The notes beneath the pieces are model-generated. The model did not search any database, had not been told where the DNA came from, and was given only the letters and a program-made list of their open reading frames with translations. Shown piece after piece: positions 5,305 to 12,435 of a stretch of DNA of 12,435 bases. The position numbers and the translations under genes are program-made. The first letter of the stretch is position 1. Every line of letters starts with the position of its first letter. Source of the stretch: Deltaproteobacteria bacterium (lineage in GTDB: Bacteria > Desulfobacterota > Desulfarculia > Desulfarculales > Desulfarculaceae); the NCBI GenBank assembly GCA_020444165.1, contig JAHLLK010000117.1:1-12435 (forward strand), written 5' to 3'.

Positions 5305-7590
5305 CTAGCTCTCCAGCACCCGGCGCACCAGGCGCACCAAGTGAAGCAGGGGGTAGGGCTTGGGCAAGAGCGCCGCGCCGGTGCGGGCGGCCAGGTCGGA
5401 AGGCGCAGCCTCCAGGCCGTAGCCGCTGGCGATGATCACCTTCAGCCCCGGGGCCAGGCGGCGCATTTCTTCCAGGCAGGCCATGCCGCCCATGCCCGGC
5501 ATGCCCAGGTCCAGGATGGCCAGGTCAAAGGCCCCCGGCTCACGGCGGAAAATGGCCAGGGCCTCCTCGCCGCTGCCCGCGGTCACGGTGTCATAGCCGA
5601 ACTGGCTCAAAATGTCCTGATTGGTGGCCAGGATGCTGGGTTCGTCATCCACCAGGATGATCTTCTCGCGCCCCTGCAGCGCCTCGTCGGTCAAGGCCGG
5701 GGCCGGGCCGGCCGCGGTGGCCGTGGCCTCCGGCTCCATCGGGAACAGGATATCGAAGCTGGCGCCTTGGCCCGGCTGGCTGTGGCAGATGATGTGCCCG
5801 CCGTGCTCCTTGACGATGCCGTACACCGTGGCCAGCCCCAGGCCGGTGCCCGAACCCACCTCCTTGGTGGTGAAGAAGGGCTCGAAGATGTGCTGGCGGG
5901 TCTCGGCGTCCATGCCGGTGCCGGTGTCGGTCACGGTCAGCCGCAGATAGGAGCCCGGGCGCAGATCGGGTGCGGTCCGCAGGATCTCGTGGTCCGGCTC
6001 CACCAGGCTGGTGGCCAGGGTCAGGCGGCCCACCTGGCCCATGGCGTCGCGGGCGTTGCTGGCCAGGTTCAGCAGCACCTGCTCCAACTGGTTGGGATCG
6101 CCCATGATGGCCGGCAGGTCCGGGGTCAGCAGGGTCTTGATCTCGATCATGGGCGGGAGGGTGTGGGACAGGAGCCCCACGGTTTCCCGCACCAGATGGT
6201 TCAGGTCCACGGCCTGCTTGTGGGGCAGGGACTTTCGGCTGAAGGTCAAGAGGCGGGCCACGGTGCCGGCGGCCCGTTCCAGGGCCGCGGAGATGTCGGC
6301 CAGGCGCTTGGCCGCCGCGGGGCCGTCGCCCAGGTCCCCGCTTTCCAAGAGTTGCACGTTGGCCAGGACCAGTTGCAGCACGTTGTTGAAGTCGTGGGCG
6401 ATGCCGCTGGCCAGGGTGCCCACCGCCTCCATCTTGCGGGCCTGGTGCAGCTCCTCCTCCAGCTTACGCAGCGCCTTCTCGGCCTTGAAGCGTTCGGTCA
6501 CGTCCCGGGCCGAGCCGCTGACGTAGGACGGACGCCCTTGCTCCCGCACCAGGACGCTGTGGTACTCCACATAGAGTTCCCGGCCGCCGGCGGTGAAGTA
6601 CTTGCCCATCCCGCTGTAATGGCCCTCCCGCGCCACCCCGGGCAGGTACTCCTGGAAATAGGTGGGCCGCAGCTCCGGCGGCATGAAATCGGCCAGGGAG
6701 CGCCCGGCCAGTTCCTCGGCCGGGGTCTCCAGGCGCTCGGCCGCGGCCCGGTTGACGGCCAGGAGGCGGCCCTCCAGGTCGTGGGTATAAATCAGGTCGG
6801 TGATGTTGTCGAACAGCCGGCGGTAGCGCTCCTCGCTTTCCCGGCGGGCGGCCTGGGCCTTCCTGCGTTCCTGGATCTGCTCCTGCAGGCGCTGGTTGGC
6901 CTGGCGCAGGGACTCCTCCCGCCGCTGGACCTGGCGGGCCATGCGGTTGAAGCGGGCCAGGATGTCTTCCAGCTCCAGATAACGCACGTCCTCGGGCACG
7001 GCCGCGTAGTCGCCGCGGCCCAGGGCGTCGATGCTGCGGACCAGGGCGGCCAGGGGCCTTTTCAAAAGCCGGCCCAACAACAGGCCGGTGGCGCCCAGGA
7101 GGGTGAGCACCACGGCCAGCACGGTGATCACGCTGCCCACCAGGAGCAGGTGGTTCTCCCGGGCGTACTCGGACAGGGACAGGGTGAGCACCACGTGACC
7201 CAGCACCCGGCCTTGGTGGCTGATGACCGCTTCCCGGGTCAAACCAGACTTGGGAGAGGACCGGGCCAGGTGGAACACCACCCGGCCCTCGGAATCGGTG
7301 ACCAGGAGCGACAGGACCCCGCGGTTCTGGCTGAACGCCGCGGCGATGGCCCGGGCGACTTCCTCGTTCATGGTCCACAGGGGGACTTCCAGGCCCTTTT
7401 GCAGGTAGGCGATGTAAAGATCGGCCTGCTGCCGCACCGCCCGCAAAGCCTGGTCCGAGTTGTAGACGTAGTTCACCGTGATGACCACCGAGGACACCAT
7501 CAAGACCACGGTGATGATGGCCAGGGTCAGGATGCGCGCCAGAAAACGCGGCGCGGCGAGGGAGGCGGAGCGGGGAGGCGGCGGCGACAA
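5305..7590 (-). CDS. Hybrid sensor histidine kinase (HAMP-PAS-HisKA-HATPase-REC)
   Basis: A 761-residue inner-membrane kinase. The order is TM1 (about 18-40), a periplasmic sensor of about 107 residues (41-147), TM2 (148-173), HAMP (174-226), coiled coil (222-256), PAS (254-366), HisKA with phospho-acceptor His399 in GIAHDFNN, and HATPase_c with the N-box NLASNARDA (508-516), DTGTGM (555-560) and GTGLGLA (581-587). A C-terminal receiver domain (about 643-761) has acidic DDE (648-650), phospho-Asp694 in ILDLGMPG and Lys744 in LPKPY. All catalytic residues are present, so it should be active. The start is TTG 7590: GAGG overlaps the stop of the upstream gene, 5 bases before the TTG, and TM1 follows in frame. 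It lies 7 bases behind a periplasmic binding protein gene, so that protein is the likely ligand sensor. No separate response regulator or Hpt gene is in the window. Confidence 0.93.
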   Translation of the reverse strand: MSPPPPRSASLAAPRFLARILTLAIITVVLMVSSVVITVNYVYNSDQALRAVRQQADLYIAYLQKGLEVPLWTMNEEVARAIAAAFSQNRGVLSLLVTDSEGRVVFHLARSSPKSGLTREAVISHQGRVLGHVVLTLSLSEYARENHLLLVGSVITVLAVVLTLLGATGLLLGRLLKRPLAALVRSIDALGRGDYAAVPEDVRYLELEDILARFNRMARQVQRREESLRQANQRLQEQIQERRKAQAARRESEERYRRLFDNITDLIYTHDLEGRLLAVNRAAAERLETPAEELAGRSLADFMPPELRPTYFQEYLPGVAREGHYSGMGKYFTAGGRELYVEYHSVLVREQGRPSYVSGSARDVTERFKAEKALRKLEEELHQARKMEAVGTLASGIAHDFNNVLQLVLANVQLLESGDLGDGPAAAKRLADISAALERAAGTVARLLTFSRKSLPHKQAVDLNHLVRETVGLLSHTLPPMIEIKTLLTPDLPAIMGDPNQLEQVLLNLASNARDAMGQVGRLTLATSLVEPDHEILRTAPDLRPGSYLRLTVTDTGTGMDAETRQHIFEPFFTTKEVGSGTGLGLATVYGIVKEHGGHIICHSQPGQGASFDILFPMEPEATATAAGPAPALTDEALQGREKIILVDDEPSILATNQDILSQFGYDTVTAGSGEEALAIFRREPGAFDLAILDLGMPGMGGMACLEEMRRLAPGLKVIIASGYGLEAAPSDLAARTGAALLPKPYPLLHLVRLVRRVLES

Positions 7591-7597
7591 GGGCGCC

Positions 7598-8416
7598 TCA
7601 CGGTCTCGCCGGGGCAGCGCCCTGGCGGGAGCCGGCCGTGACCTGGGCCACCGCCCGGTTCAGCCGCTCCATGATCTCCGGCGGCACGGCCTTGGAGCAC
7701 ATGAGATAGCGATAGTTGCCCGGGCCGGCGTCCTCAATGGGCACCATGGCCAGGCTGCGGTGGAAGCGGGGTTCTTCGGCCAGGAGCCAGCCGGCCTGGG
7801 AGGGATTGATCAGGCAGTAGTCCGCCCGCCGGTCCAGGATCATGGCCAGGAGGTGCTCGTTGGGGCCGGTGATCACCTCGCGGGGGCCCCGGCGCACCGC
7901 CAAGAGGGGGTCCACCGCGGGGCCGTAGGAAAAGCCGTCGATGACCCCCATTACCCTGGCGCTGGTCAACAGGGCGGCCAGGCTGGGAAAGCGGCCCTCC
8001 GGCGGCGCGGCGGCCTTCCGGACCACGGCCACCAGGGGCTGGTCTTGAAACAACGGTCGGGAGAAGTTGGCAAAGGCCTCCCGCTCTGGGGTGCGGAACC
8101 ACCCCACCCCGCAGGCGTAGTCCCCGTGTTTGATGCTCTGGACTATCCGCTTGGCCGGCATTTCCTGGAAATAGTGGGGGATGCCGGCCCGCTCCAGGAC
8201 TTGGACCGCCACCCGCATGACCAAGCCGCCGGGAGTGCCGTCCGGCCGGGCCACGTACAGGGGCGGGCGGGGGAAGTACAGCACGGCCAGGGGCTTTTCC
8301 TGGGCCAGGGCGGGGGCGGCGAGGCCAAAAAAACAAGCAAGTCCCCCCAGGAGCAGGGTCCGGGCCGCTCCCCTGTGCCAGCCCCGGCGGGCTTTGCTGT
8401 GCGTTCCTTGCTGCAT
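7598..8416 (-). CDS. Periplasmic solute-binding protein, SBP_bac_3 type
   Basis: A 272-residue exported protein of the amino-acid-type (family 3) binding-protein fold. The signal peptide has a long basic n-region, hydrophobic core at about 20-36 and cleavage after PALA (38). Typical features are an initial strand KPLAVLYFPRPPLYV (41-55), the helix MPAKRIVQSIKHGDY (86-100), ERE...NFSRPLF (111-123), QPLVAVVRK (126-134) and a late RADYCLINPSQAG (197-209) where the second lobe closes. No ABC permease or ATPase gene accompanies it, and it is translated just ahead of the hybrid kinase. It probably delivers a small ligand signal to the kinase rather than feeding a transporter. ATG 8416 is chosen for the signal peptide. 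No good Shine-Dalgarno precedes it, so an upstream ATG (8479) stays possible. The ligand cannot be read from the sequence. Confidence 0.88.
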   Translation of the reverse strand: MQQGTHSKARRGWHRGAARTLLLGGLACFFGLAAPALAQEKPLAVLYFPRPPLYVARPDGTPGGLVMRVAVQVLERAGIPHYFQEMPAKRIVQSIKHGDYACGVGWFRTPEREAFANFSRPLFQDQPLVAVVRKAAAPPEGRFPSLAALLTSARVMGVIDGFSYGPAVDPLLAVRRGPREVITGPNEHLLAMILDRRADYCLINPSQAGWLLAEEPRFHRSLAMVPIEDAGPGNYRYLMCSKAVPPEIMERLNRAVAQVTAGSRQGAAPARP

Positions 8417-8723
8417 GACAAATTGTCGCGGTTTGGGAGGTGCGGCCGCTCCGGGGCAGGGCGGACGGCCAGGCGTCATAGGGATATGGTAGCATGGTGT
8501 GGAAGCGCGGTCAGGCGGAAATCGGAGAGGGGATTCCGGGGCTGGGGGAAAGCCGCCCAGCCTGTGTCCGAAGGGCCGGTCCCCGGGCAGCGAAAACCCG
8601 GCCCCGGCGGTACCGCGATTTATGGCGGCGGACCCACCACCTGGCCAGACTCGCGGGCCGGCTGAGACCCTGGGCGCCGTATTCTCGAAGCCTATCTGAA
8701 AAAATTGTGTATCTTGGGGGAGG
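8417..8723. other. Divergent intergenic region
   Basis: These 307 bases separate the divergent binding-protein/kinase operon and the lipase-like gene. I see one plausible leftward promoter (8486-8514). A small inverted repeat GACAA-A-TTGTC at 8417-8427 abuts the binding-protein ATG and could be an operator half-site pair. No convincing rightward promoter, riboswitch or small gene was found. The last 30 bases become A/T-richer before the GGGGGAGG that precedes the lipase gene. Confidence 0.5.
8486..8514 (-). promoter_or_regulatory. Candidate promoter for the binding protein-kinase operon
   Basis: On the minus strand CTGACC (8514-8509, 4 of 6) and TACCAT (8491-8486, 4 of 6) are 17 bases apart. 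Transcription would start near 8479, about 63 bases ahead of the ATG at 8416. Both boxes are imperfect, so the call is tentative. Confidence 0.35.
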
Positions 8724-10691
8724 GTGGTGAGATTACACAGGGCTGGTTGGTGGGGGCCCGGCGCCAGGCGCAACCTGTTCTATGGGGCCTTGGTTTCCGC
8801 CCTCCTGCTGTGGGGCGCGCTGGGGTCTGGCTGCGCCTTGGTCGAGCTGAACCAGGAAGTTAAACAAAGTCTGGAGTCAACCGTTCTGGTTGGCTATGTT
8901 TCCGCTGATGTCCCCGGTGAGGGGCCCGTGATCGTGGCCGCTTATACCAAGCGAAAAGGTGAAATCAGGGTCGCCAGCTACGTGACGTTGTGTGATTCCG
9001 GCGAATTCGAGATCATGGTCGAGGCCGGGGAATATTACCTTTTTGCCTTCCGGGACGAAAACCGCAACTTTGTTTACGACCCCCAGGAGCCGGCCGGCCA
9101 GTACGGCGGACCCAAAAAAATTACCGCCCCCGCCGGAGGCACCGTCCTGGATATCTACTTCGCCCTCCGTGCCCCACCAGCCAAAATCGACTTTCCACTC
9201 GGACAAGCGGTAGCCGCCGTAAAACCCGTAAAATGCTATTACCGCGAAGCCGGAACCATTGTCCAATTAAATGACGACCTTTTTTCGGAAGCCAATGGGG
9301 AGAAAGGGTTCTGGACCCCGGTCAAGTTCTTCAAGGAAATCGGGGGCAGTATCTATTTTCTTGAAGAATATGACCCCAAGAAGATACCCATCTTGTTTGT
9401 ACACGGTACGGCCGGAACGCCCCGCAACTGGAGTTATCTGGTGGAGCGTTTGGATAAAAAGCGTTTTCAGCCGTGGTTCTTTTATTACCCGACCGGGGCT
9501 CGCCTGGAGAGCATGTCCTATCTGTTGTTCTGGAAAATGTACAACCTGAAAAGAAAATACAAGTTCGACACGCTCTATATCACGGCCCACAGCATGGGAG
9601 GGTTGGTAGTCAGATCGTTCATAATAAATTATGGCGAATATATCTCGGGCATCAAGCTGTTTGTGGCCTTTGCCACCCCGTGGGGCGGGGATGCCCTGGC
9701 CGAGTATGGCGTCTCGCAATCCCCAGCCGTGATCCCCAGTTGGATAGATATGATGCCCAACGGGGAATTCATCAATTCCCTTTACCGCAAAAATATACCG
9801 GGCGACCTGGCTTTTTACATGTTTTCCGCCTTCAAGGGCAGCCGCAATCCCTTTGCGGCCAACAACGACGGAACCCTGGCCTTGTCCAGCACCCTGGACT
9901 TCCGTCCCCAGGCGGAAGCCAAGATGAATTACGCCTTCAATGAAGACCACAACAGCATCATGTACAGCAAGGAAGTGTCCGACCAATACAACATTGTTCT
10001 GGATTCGTTGCGTTCGCGGGAAGCGGGCTCTCCCGTGGTGCGCGGCGGCTATCTCCGGGTTTCTTACGAATTCGACTATCCCTCGGAGGAAATGAGGCCC
10101 GCGCCTTATCTCTTGCTGCGCCCTCGGGACAAAGGCAAGTCCGCCATGTTGCTTTACCTGTCCGGCGAGGACAGTGGCAAGCAATTGGGACCCTTCCCGC
10201 CGGGTGACTATGGGGTTCACCTTGGCGCCGCCGCGGTCAAGCCGGACCAAGATATGATTCTTGTGACCATAAGCGAAAACAAATCTGAAGACGTCAGTTT
10301 CGTTTTCAGTCCGGATGGCGTCGTCACGGGCTATGTTACCGCGGCCTTGAAAAGCGAAGACAAGCCCATGGGCATGCCGGCCGATAAATACATGTTGGAA
10401 GAAGGAAAGATAGTTCTGGAATCGGTAACCCTGAGGGGACAAAATATCGCGCGGGTTCTCCATCCCGTCGAGATTGGCGACGTCAATAACAACGAATATA
10501 TCTTTTCCCGGCGGGATTTCTGCGCGCGAGGGTATTTCATTTTTTACGGCTTGCCGGCCGGGGAATATGAGCTCACCATCAAAGCCAAGGGCTTTCAGCC
10601 CCTCACGGAAAAACGTACGGTCGTTCCCGGCCGGCAACTCCTGTTCAAGAATTCGGAGCTGATGCCGGTGGCGGGCGGGGGGGGGGAATAG
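8724..10691 (+). CDS. Predicted lipoprotein with lipase-like alpha/beta-hydrolase core
   Basis: A 655-residue envelope protein. A hydrophobic segment (19-36) ends at Cys37 in GSGC, a lipobox-like site with an unusual Gly at -3. Residues about 54-149 look like a beta-sandwich of the carboxypeptidase-regulatory type. The hydrolase core (about 220-430) has an oxyanion loop ILFVHGTAG (223-231), nucleophile Ser290 in AHSMGG, ATPWGG (317-322), probable Asp382 in NNDGTLALS and His409 in EDHNSIM: a full Ser-Asp-His triad as in PGAP1/lipase-like esterases. Two further beta-rich parts follow (about 441-530 and 531-648); the second ends in FYGLPAGEYELTIKAKGF, again CarboxypepD/PEGA-like. The substrate may be a lipid or ester, but this is not shown. 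GTG codons at 8724 and 8727 follow GGGGGAGG; the second has better spacing. The gene is visibly less GC-rich than its neighbours (28 of 60 G/C in 9541-9600; 30 of 60 in 9961-10020). Confidence 0.85.
   Translation: MVRLHRAGWWGPGARRNLFYGALVSALLLWGALGSGCALVELNQEVKQSLESTVLVGYVSADVPGEGPVIVAAYTKRKGEIRVASYVTLCDSGEFEIMVEAGEYYLFAFRDENRNFVYDPQEPAGQYGGPKKITAPAGGTVLDIYFALRAPPAKIDFPLGQAVAAVKPVKCYYREAGTIVQLNDDLFSEANGEKGFWTPVKFFKEIGGSIYFLEEYDPKKIPILFVHGTAGTPRNWSYLVERLDKKRFQPWFFYYPTGARLESMSYLLFWKMYNLKRKYKFDTLYITAHSMGGLVVRSFIINYGEYISGIKLFVAFATPWGGDALAEYGVSQSPAVIPSWIDMMPNGEFINSLYRKNIPGDLAFYMFSAFKGSRNPFAANNDGTLALSSTLDFRPQAEAKMNYAFNEDHNSIMYSKEVSDQYNIVLDSLRSREAGSPVVRGGYLRVSYEFDYPSEEMRPAPYLLLRPRDKGKSAMLLYLSGEDSGKQLGPFPPGDYGVHLGAAAVKPDQDMILVTISENKSEDVSFVFSPDGVVTGYVTAALKSEDKPMGMPADKYMLEEGKIVLESVTLRGQNIARVLHPVEIGDVNNNEYIFSRRDFCARGYFIFYGLPAGEYELTIKAKGFQPLTEKRTVVPGRQLLFKNSELMPVAGGGGE
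10677..10686 (+). repeat. Run of ten G at the 3' end of the lipase-like gene
   Basis: Ten consecutive G precede GAATAG and encode the Gly-rich tail. Gain or loss of one G would remove the TAG and extend the protein. With one G lost, the frame runs on to a stop at 10957-10959, inside the next gene. It could be a slippage-prone site or a sequencing-error hotspot. Confidence 0.6.
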
Positions 10692-10707
10692 GGTTTGCTC
10701 GTGTAGA

Positions 10708-10733
10708 TTTTGCCGCGGGGTGTTTTGCCGCGG
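10708..10733 (+). repeat. Tandem 15-base direct repeat before the cyclase gene
   Basis: TTTTGCCGCGG occurs at 10708-10718 and again at 10723-10733, four bases apart, in the 74-base gap between the lipase-like and cyclase genes. It may be a local duplication or a pair of protein-binding half-sites. Confidence 0.5.
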
Positions 10734-10765
10734 TGGCTGGTTAACCCGCCTCAAACGGGGGCCTC

Positions 10766-11605
10766 ATGAAATTCGGTGCGAAACTTGCCGGCCAGCTGCT
10801 CCTGGCGGCCGCGCTGCTTCTGGCCTTCCTCTCCCCCGCCCGGGCGGCGGAACCGCTCACCCTGGCCGAGGCCTGGCGGGTGCTCCAGGCAAAGCAGTTC
10901 GTGGACCTGACCCACGCCTTTGCCCCCGGGATTCCCCATTGGCCGGGCTTTCCCGATGAGCAGCGCGAGACCTTGTACTGGTACACCCCCGGCAAGGGCA
11001 AACTGGGCAGCGGCTTTTACGCCCAGTCCTTCACCCACGTGGGCTAGTGGGGCACCCACGTGGACCCGCCGGCGCATTTCGCCCCGGGGCTCCGCACCCT
11101 GGATCAGATCAGCCTGAAGGAGATGATCCTGCCGTTGGTGGTGATCGATTGTGCGGCGGCCGCGGCGGCCGACCCCGACTACACCATCCAGATGAGCGAC
11201 ATCCAGGATTGGGAAAAGCGGCACGGCCCCATCCCGGCCGGGGCCTTCGTGGCCCTGCGCACGGACTGGTCCCGGCGCTGGCCCAGTATGGCGGCCATGG
11301 AGAACCGGGACGCCCAGGGGGTGGCCCACTACCCCGGCTGGAGCCTCCCGGTGCTGAAGTTTCTCTACGAGGTGCGGGGGATCACGGCTTCCGGCCACGA
11401 GACCACGGACACCGACCCGGGCCGGGCCACTTTCCGGGACGACTATTCCCTGGAGACCTACATCCTCAGCAGCAACCACTATCAGATCGAGCTGCTGGCC
11501 CATCTGGACCGGGCGCCCGAGGCGGGGGCCCTGGTGGTGGTGACTTTCCCCAAACCCTTGGGCGGCTCGGGCTTCCCGGCCCGGGTGTTCGCCATCCTCC
11601 CCTGA
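10766..11605 (+). pseudogene. Secreted cyclase / kynurenine-formamidase-like gene with in-frame TAG
   Basis: An exported member of the cyclase (KynB/isatin-hydrolase) superfamily of metal-dependent amide or ester hydrolases, 279 codons in one frame with TAG at codon 94 (11045-11047). Residues 1-27 are a signal peptide cut after ARA, then FVDLTHAFAPGIPHWPG (45-61, family start). The family's metal motif HxGTHxDxxxH reads HVG-stop-WGTHVDPPAH (His98, Asp100, His104); the TAG stands exactly at the first ligand position of that motif. Downstream, HETTDTDPG, SSNHYQIELL and GGSGFPARVFAILP are intact family signatures. One C-to-T change from CAG (Gln), which I recall at this place in related proteins, would explain it. 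Reading continues in frame with no other damage, so it is a recent nonsense mutation, a sequencing error or read-through. ATG 10766 has only a weak GGGGG upstream. Confidence 0.85.
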
Positions 11606-11639
11606 GGGGGTCCGGCTCGGCAGGTCGGGTCGGCTGGGT

Positions 11640-11679
11640 GGCCGGGTTGCCCAGGCAGCTCGGCTCAGCCAGCCCGGCC
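11640..11679. other. Stem-loop between convergent cyclase and uvrA
   Basis: GGCCGGGTTG (11640-11649) and CAGCCCGGCC (11670-11679) form a 10-bp stem with one wobble around a 20-base loop, in the 81-base gap (11606-11686) between two gene ends. The gap also holds several loose CGGCT/CAGCC repeats. There is no T-run, so any terminator role for either gene is tentative. Confidence 0.35.
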
Positions 11680-11686
11680 GCCGTGC

Positions 11687-12435
11687 TCAGCCGCCCAAAA
11701 TCCGGGCCAGATATTCCCCGGTATAGCTCCCCGGGGCCTTGGCCACCTCCTCGGGCGGGCCGGCCGCGATGATCTCCCCCCCGCGGTCGCCTCCCTCGGG
11801 CCCCAGGTCAATGACCCAGTCCGCGGTCTTGATCACCTCCAGGTTGTGCTCGATGACCACCACGGTGTTGCCCAGGTCCACCAACTGCTGCAACACCCCC
11901 AACAGCTTGCGGATGTCGTCGAAGTGCAGGCCGGTGGTGGGCTCGTCCAGGATGTACATGGTCCGCCCGGTGGCCCTTTTCCCCAGCTCGCGGGAGAGCT
12001 TCACGCGCTGGGCCTCGCCGCCCGACAGCGTGGTGGCCGCCTGGCCCAGGCGGAGATAACCGAGCCCCACGTCCACCAGGGTCTGCAATTTCTGGCGGAT
12101 GGCCGGCACCGGGTCGAAGAACTCCAGGGCCTGGGTGCAGGTCAGGTCCAGCACGTCGGCAATGTTCTTGCCCTTGTAGGTGATGTCCAGGGTGTCGCGG
12201 TTGTAGCGCCGGCCGTGGCACACCTCGCAGGTCACGTACACGTCGGGCAAAAAGTGCATCTCGATCTTCAGGATGCCGTCGCCGTCGCAGGCCGGGCAGC
12301 GGCCGCCCCGCACGTTGAAGGAGAAGCGCCCCGGCCGGTAGCCTCGGGCCCGGGATTCCTGGGTCTGGGCGAACAGCTCCCGGATGGGGGTGAACACCCC
12401 GGTGTAGGTGGCCGGGTTGGAGCGCGGGGTGCGGC
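11687..12435 (-). CDS. uvrA: Excinuclease ABC subunit A, C-terminal part
   Basis: DNA-damage recognition ATPase of nucleotide excision repair, which works with UvrB and UvrC. Only the last 248 residues of about 940 are in the window; the frame runs off the right edge with [18 protein letters not shown], the usual run before the zinc module. Visible parts are the zinc finger with CPAC and CEVC pairs, the signature [12 protein letters not shown], Walker [13 protein letters not shown] and H-loop VVIEHN of the second ABC cassette, and the conserved end [14 protein letters not shown]. All key residues are present. The gene is convergent with the cyclase gene. A GTG at 12397 is internal, not the start. 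Confidence 0.96.
   Translation of the reverse strand, partial: RTPRSNPATYTGVFTPIRELFAQTQESRARGYRPGRFSFNVRGGRCPACDGDGILKIEMHFLPDVYVTCEVCHGRRYNRDTLDITYKGKNIADVLDLTCTQALEFFDPVPAIRQKLQTLVDVGLGYLRLGQAATTLSGGEAQRVKLSRELGKRATGRTMYILDEPTTGLHFDDIRKLLGVLQQLVDLGNTVVVIEHNLEVIKTADWVIDLGPEGGDRGGEIIAAGPPEEVAKAPGSYTGEYLARILGG

Noticed and set aside
5341..7641. A 766-codon open frame on the plus strand opposite the histidine kinase
   Set aside because: It mirrors the kinase codons in GC-rich DNA, is full of Gly/His/Gln repeats typical of antisense frames, has no recognisable domain, and the opposite strand encodes a complete kinase.
8417..8773. N-terminal extension of the binding protein to an upstream start at 8773
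   Set aside because: It would overlap the start of the divergent lipase-like gene and place a low-complexity Pro/Arg segment before a clear signal peptide.
11045..11047. Pyrrolysine at the TAG of the cyclase gene
   Set aside because: Known pyrrolysine sites are in methylamine methyltransferases; here TAG is a normal stop for half of the genes and no pyl gene is visible.
11060..11605. The 3' part of the cyclase gene as an independent gene starting at an internal GTG
   Set aside because: No Shine-Dalgarno precedes it, and it would lack the signal peptide, the first domain part and a metal ligand.
1..12435. CRISPR array, transposase, integrase or phage genes
   Set aside because: No regularly spaced repeats of suitable length and no matching protein motifs were seen on either strand.

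Overview
This is a 12.4 kb window of GC-rich chromosomal DNA from a Gram-negative bacterium. Evidence for a periplasm comes from several export signals, a membrane-bound lytic transglycosylase, a predicted lipoprotein and a periplasmic binding protein. High GC, GTG/TTG starts, a hybrid kinase with a binding-protein partner and G/C-rich palindromes after stop codons would fit a Desulfobacterota-type (former deltaproteobacterial) genome. That placement is an inference, not proven by any marker here. No CRISPR array, rRNA, tRNA, transposase or phage gene is visible.

Left block (138-2798, minus strand): a tight operon reads ndk -> thiL -> a MltD-like lytic transglycosylase. It has a 4-base gap, then a TTGA stop/start overlap. 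A sigma70-like promoter with a perfect -35 lies at 2889-2917. A divergent promoter at 2982-3010 faces right into a gene for a small secreted protein of unknown function (3079-3630). Two near-identical 18/19-bp direct repeats lie between the two promoters, 31 bp apart.

Sugar-nucleotide pair (3701-5063, plus strand): rfbA (glucose-1-phosphate thymidylyltransferase) is followed by a short RmlC-like epimerase with a divergent active site. No rmlB or rmlD is present in the window.

Sensor block (5305-8416, minus strand): a periplasmic solute-binding protein is followed after 7 bases by a hybrid histidine kinase (sensor, HAMP, PAS, HisKA, HATPase, receiver). There are no transporter genes and no separate response regulator, so the two probably form a ligand-sensing unit.

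Right block (8724-12435): a large predicted lipoprotein combines an alpha/beta-hydrolase (lipase-like) core with beta-sandwich flanks, and is clearly less GC-rich than its neighbours. A secreted cyclase / kynurenine-formamidase-family gene follows, interrupted by one in-frame TAG exactly at the metal-binding motif. Convergent to it is the 3' end of uvrA, cut by the window edge.

The most unusual non-coding feature is a pair of related elements, at 47-137 and 5064-5152. Each starts right after a stop codon and carries a perfect 22-23 bp palindrome plus a similar C-rich tail, in the same orientation relative to the gene before it.
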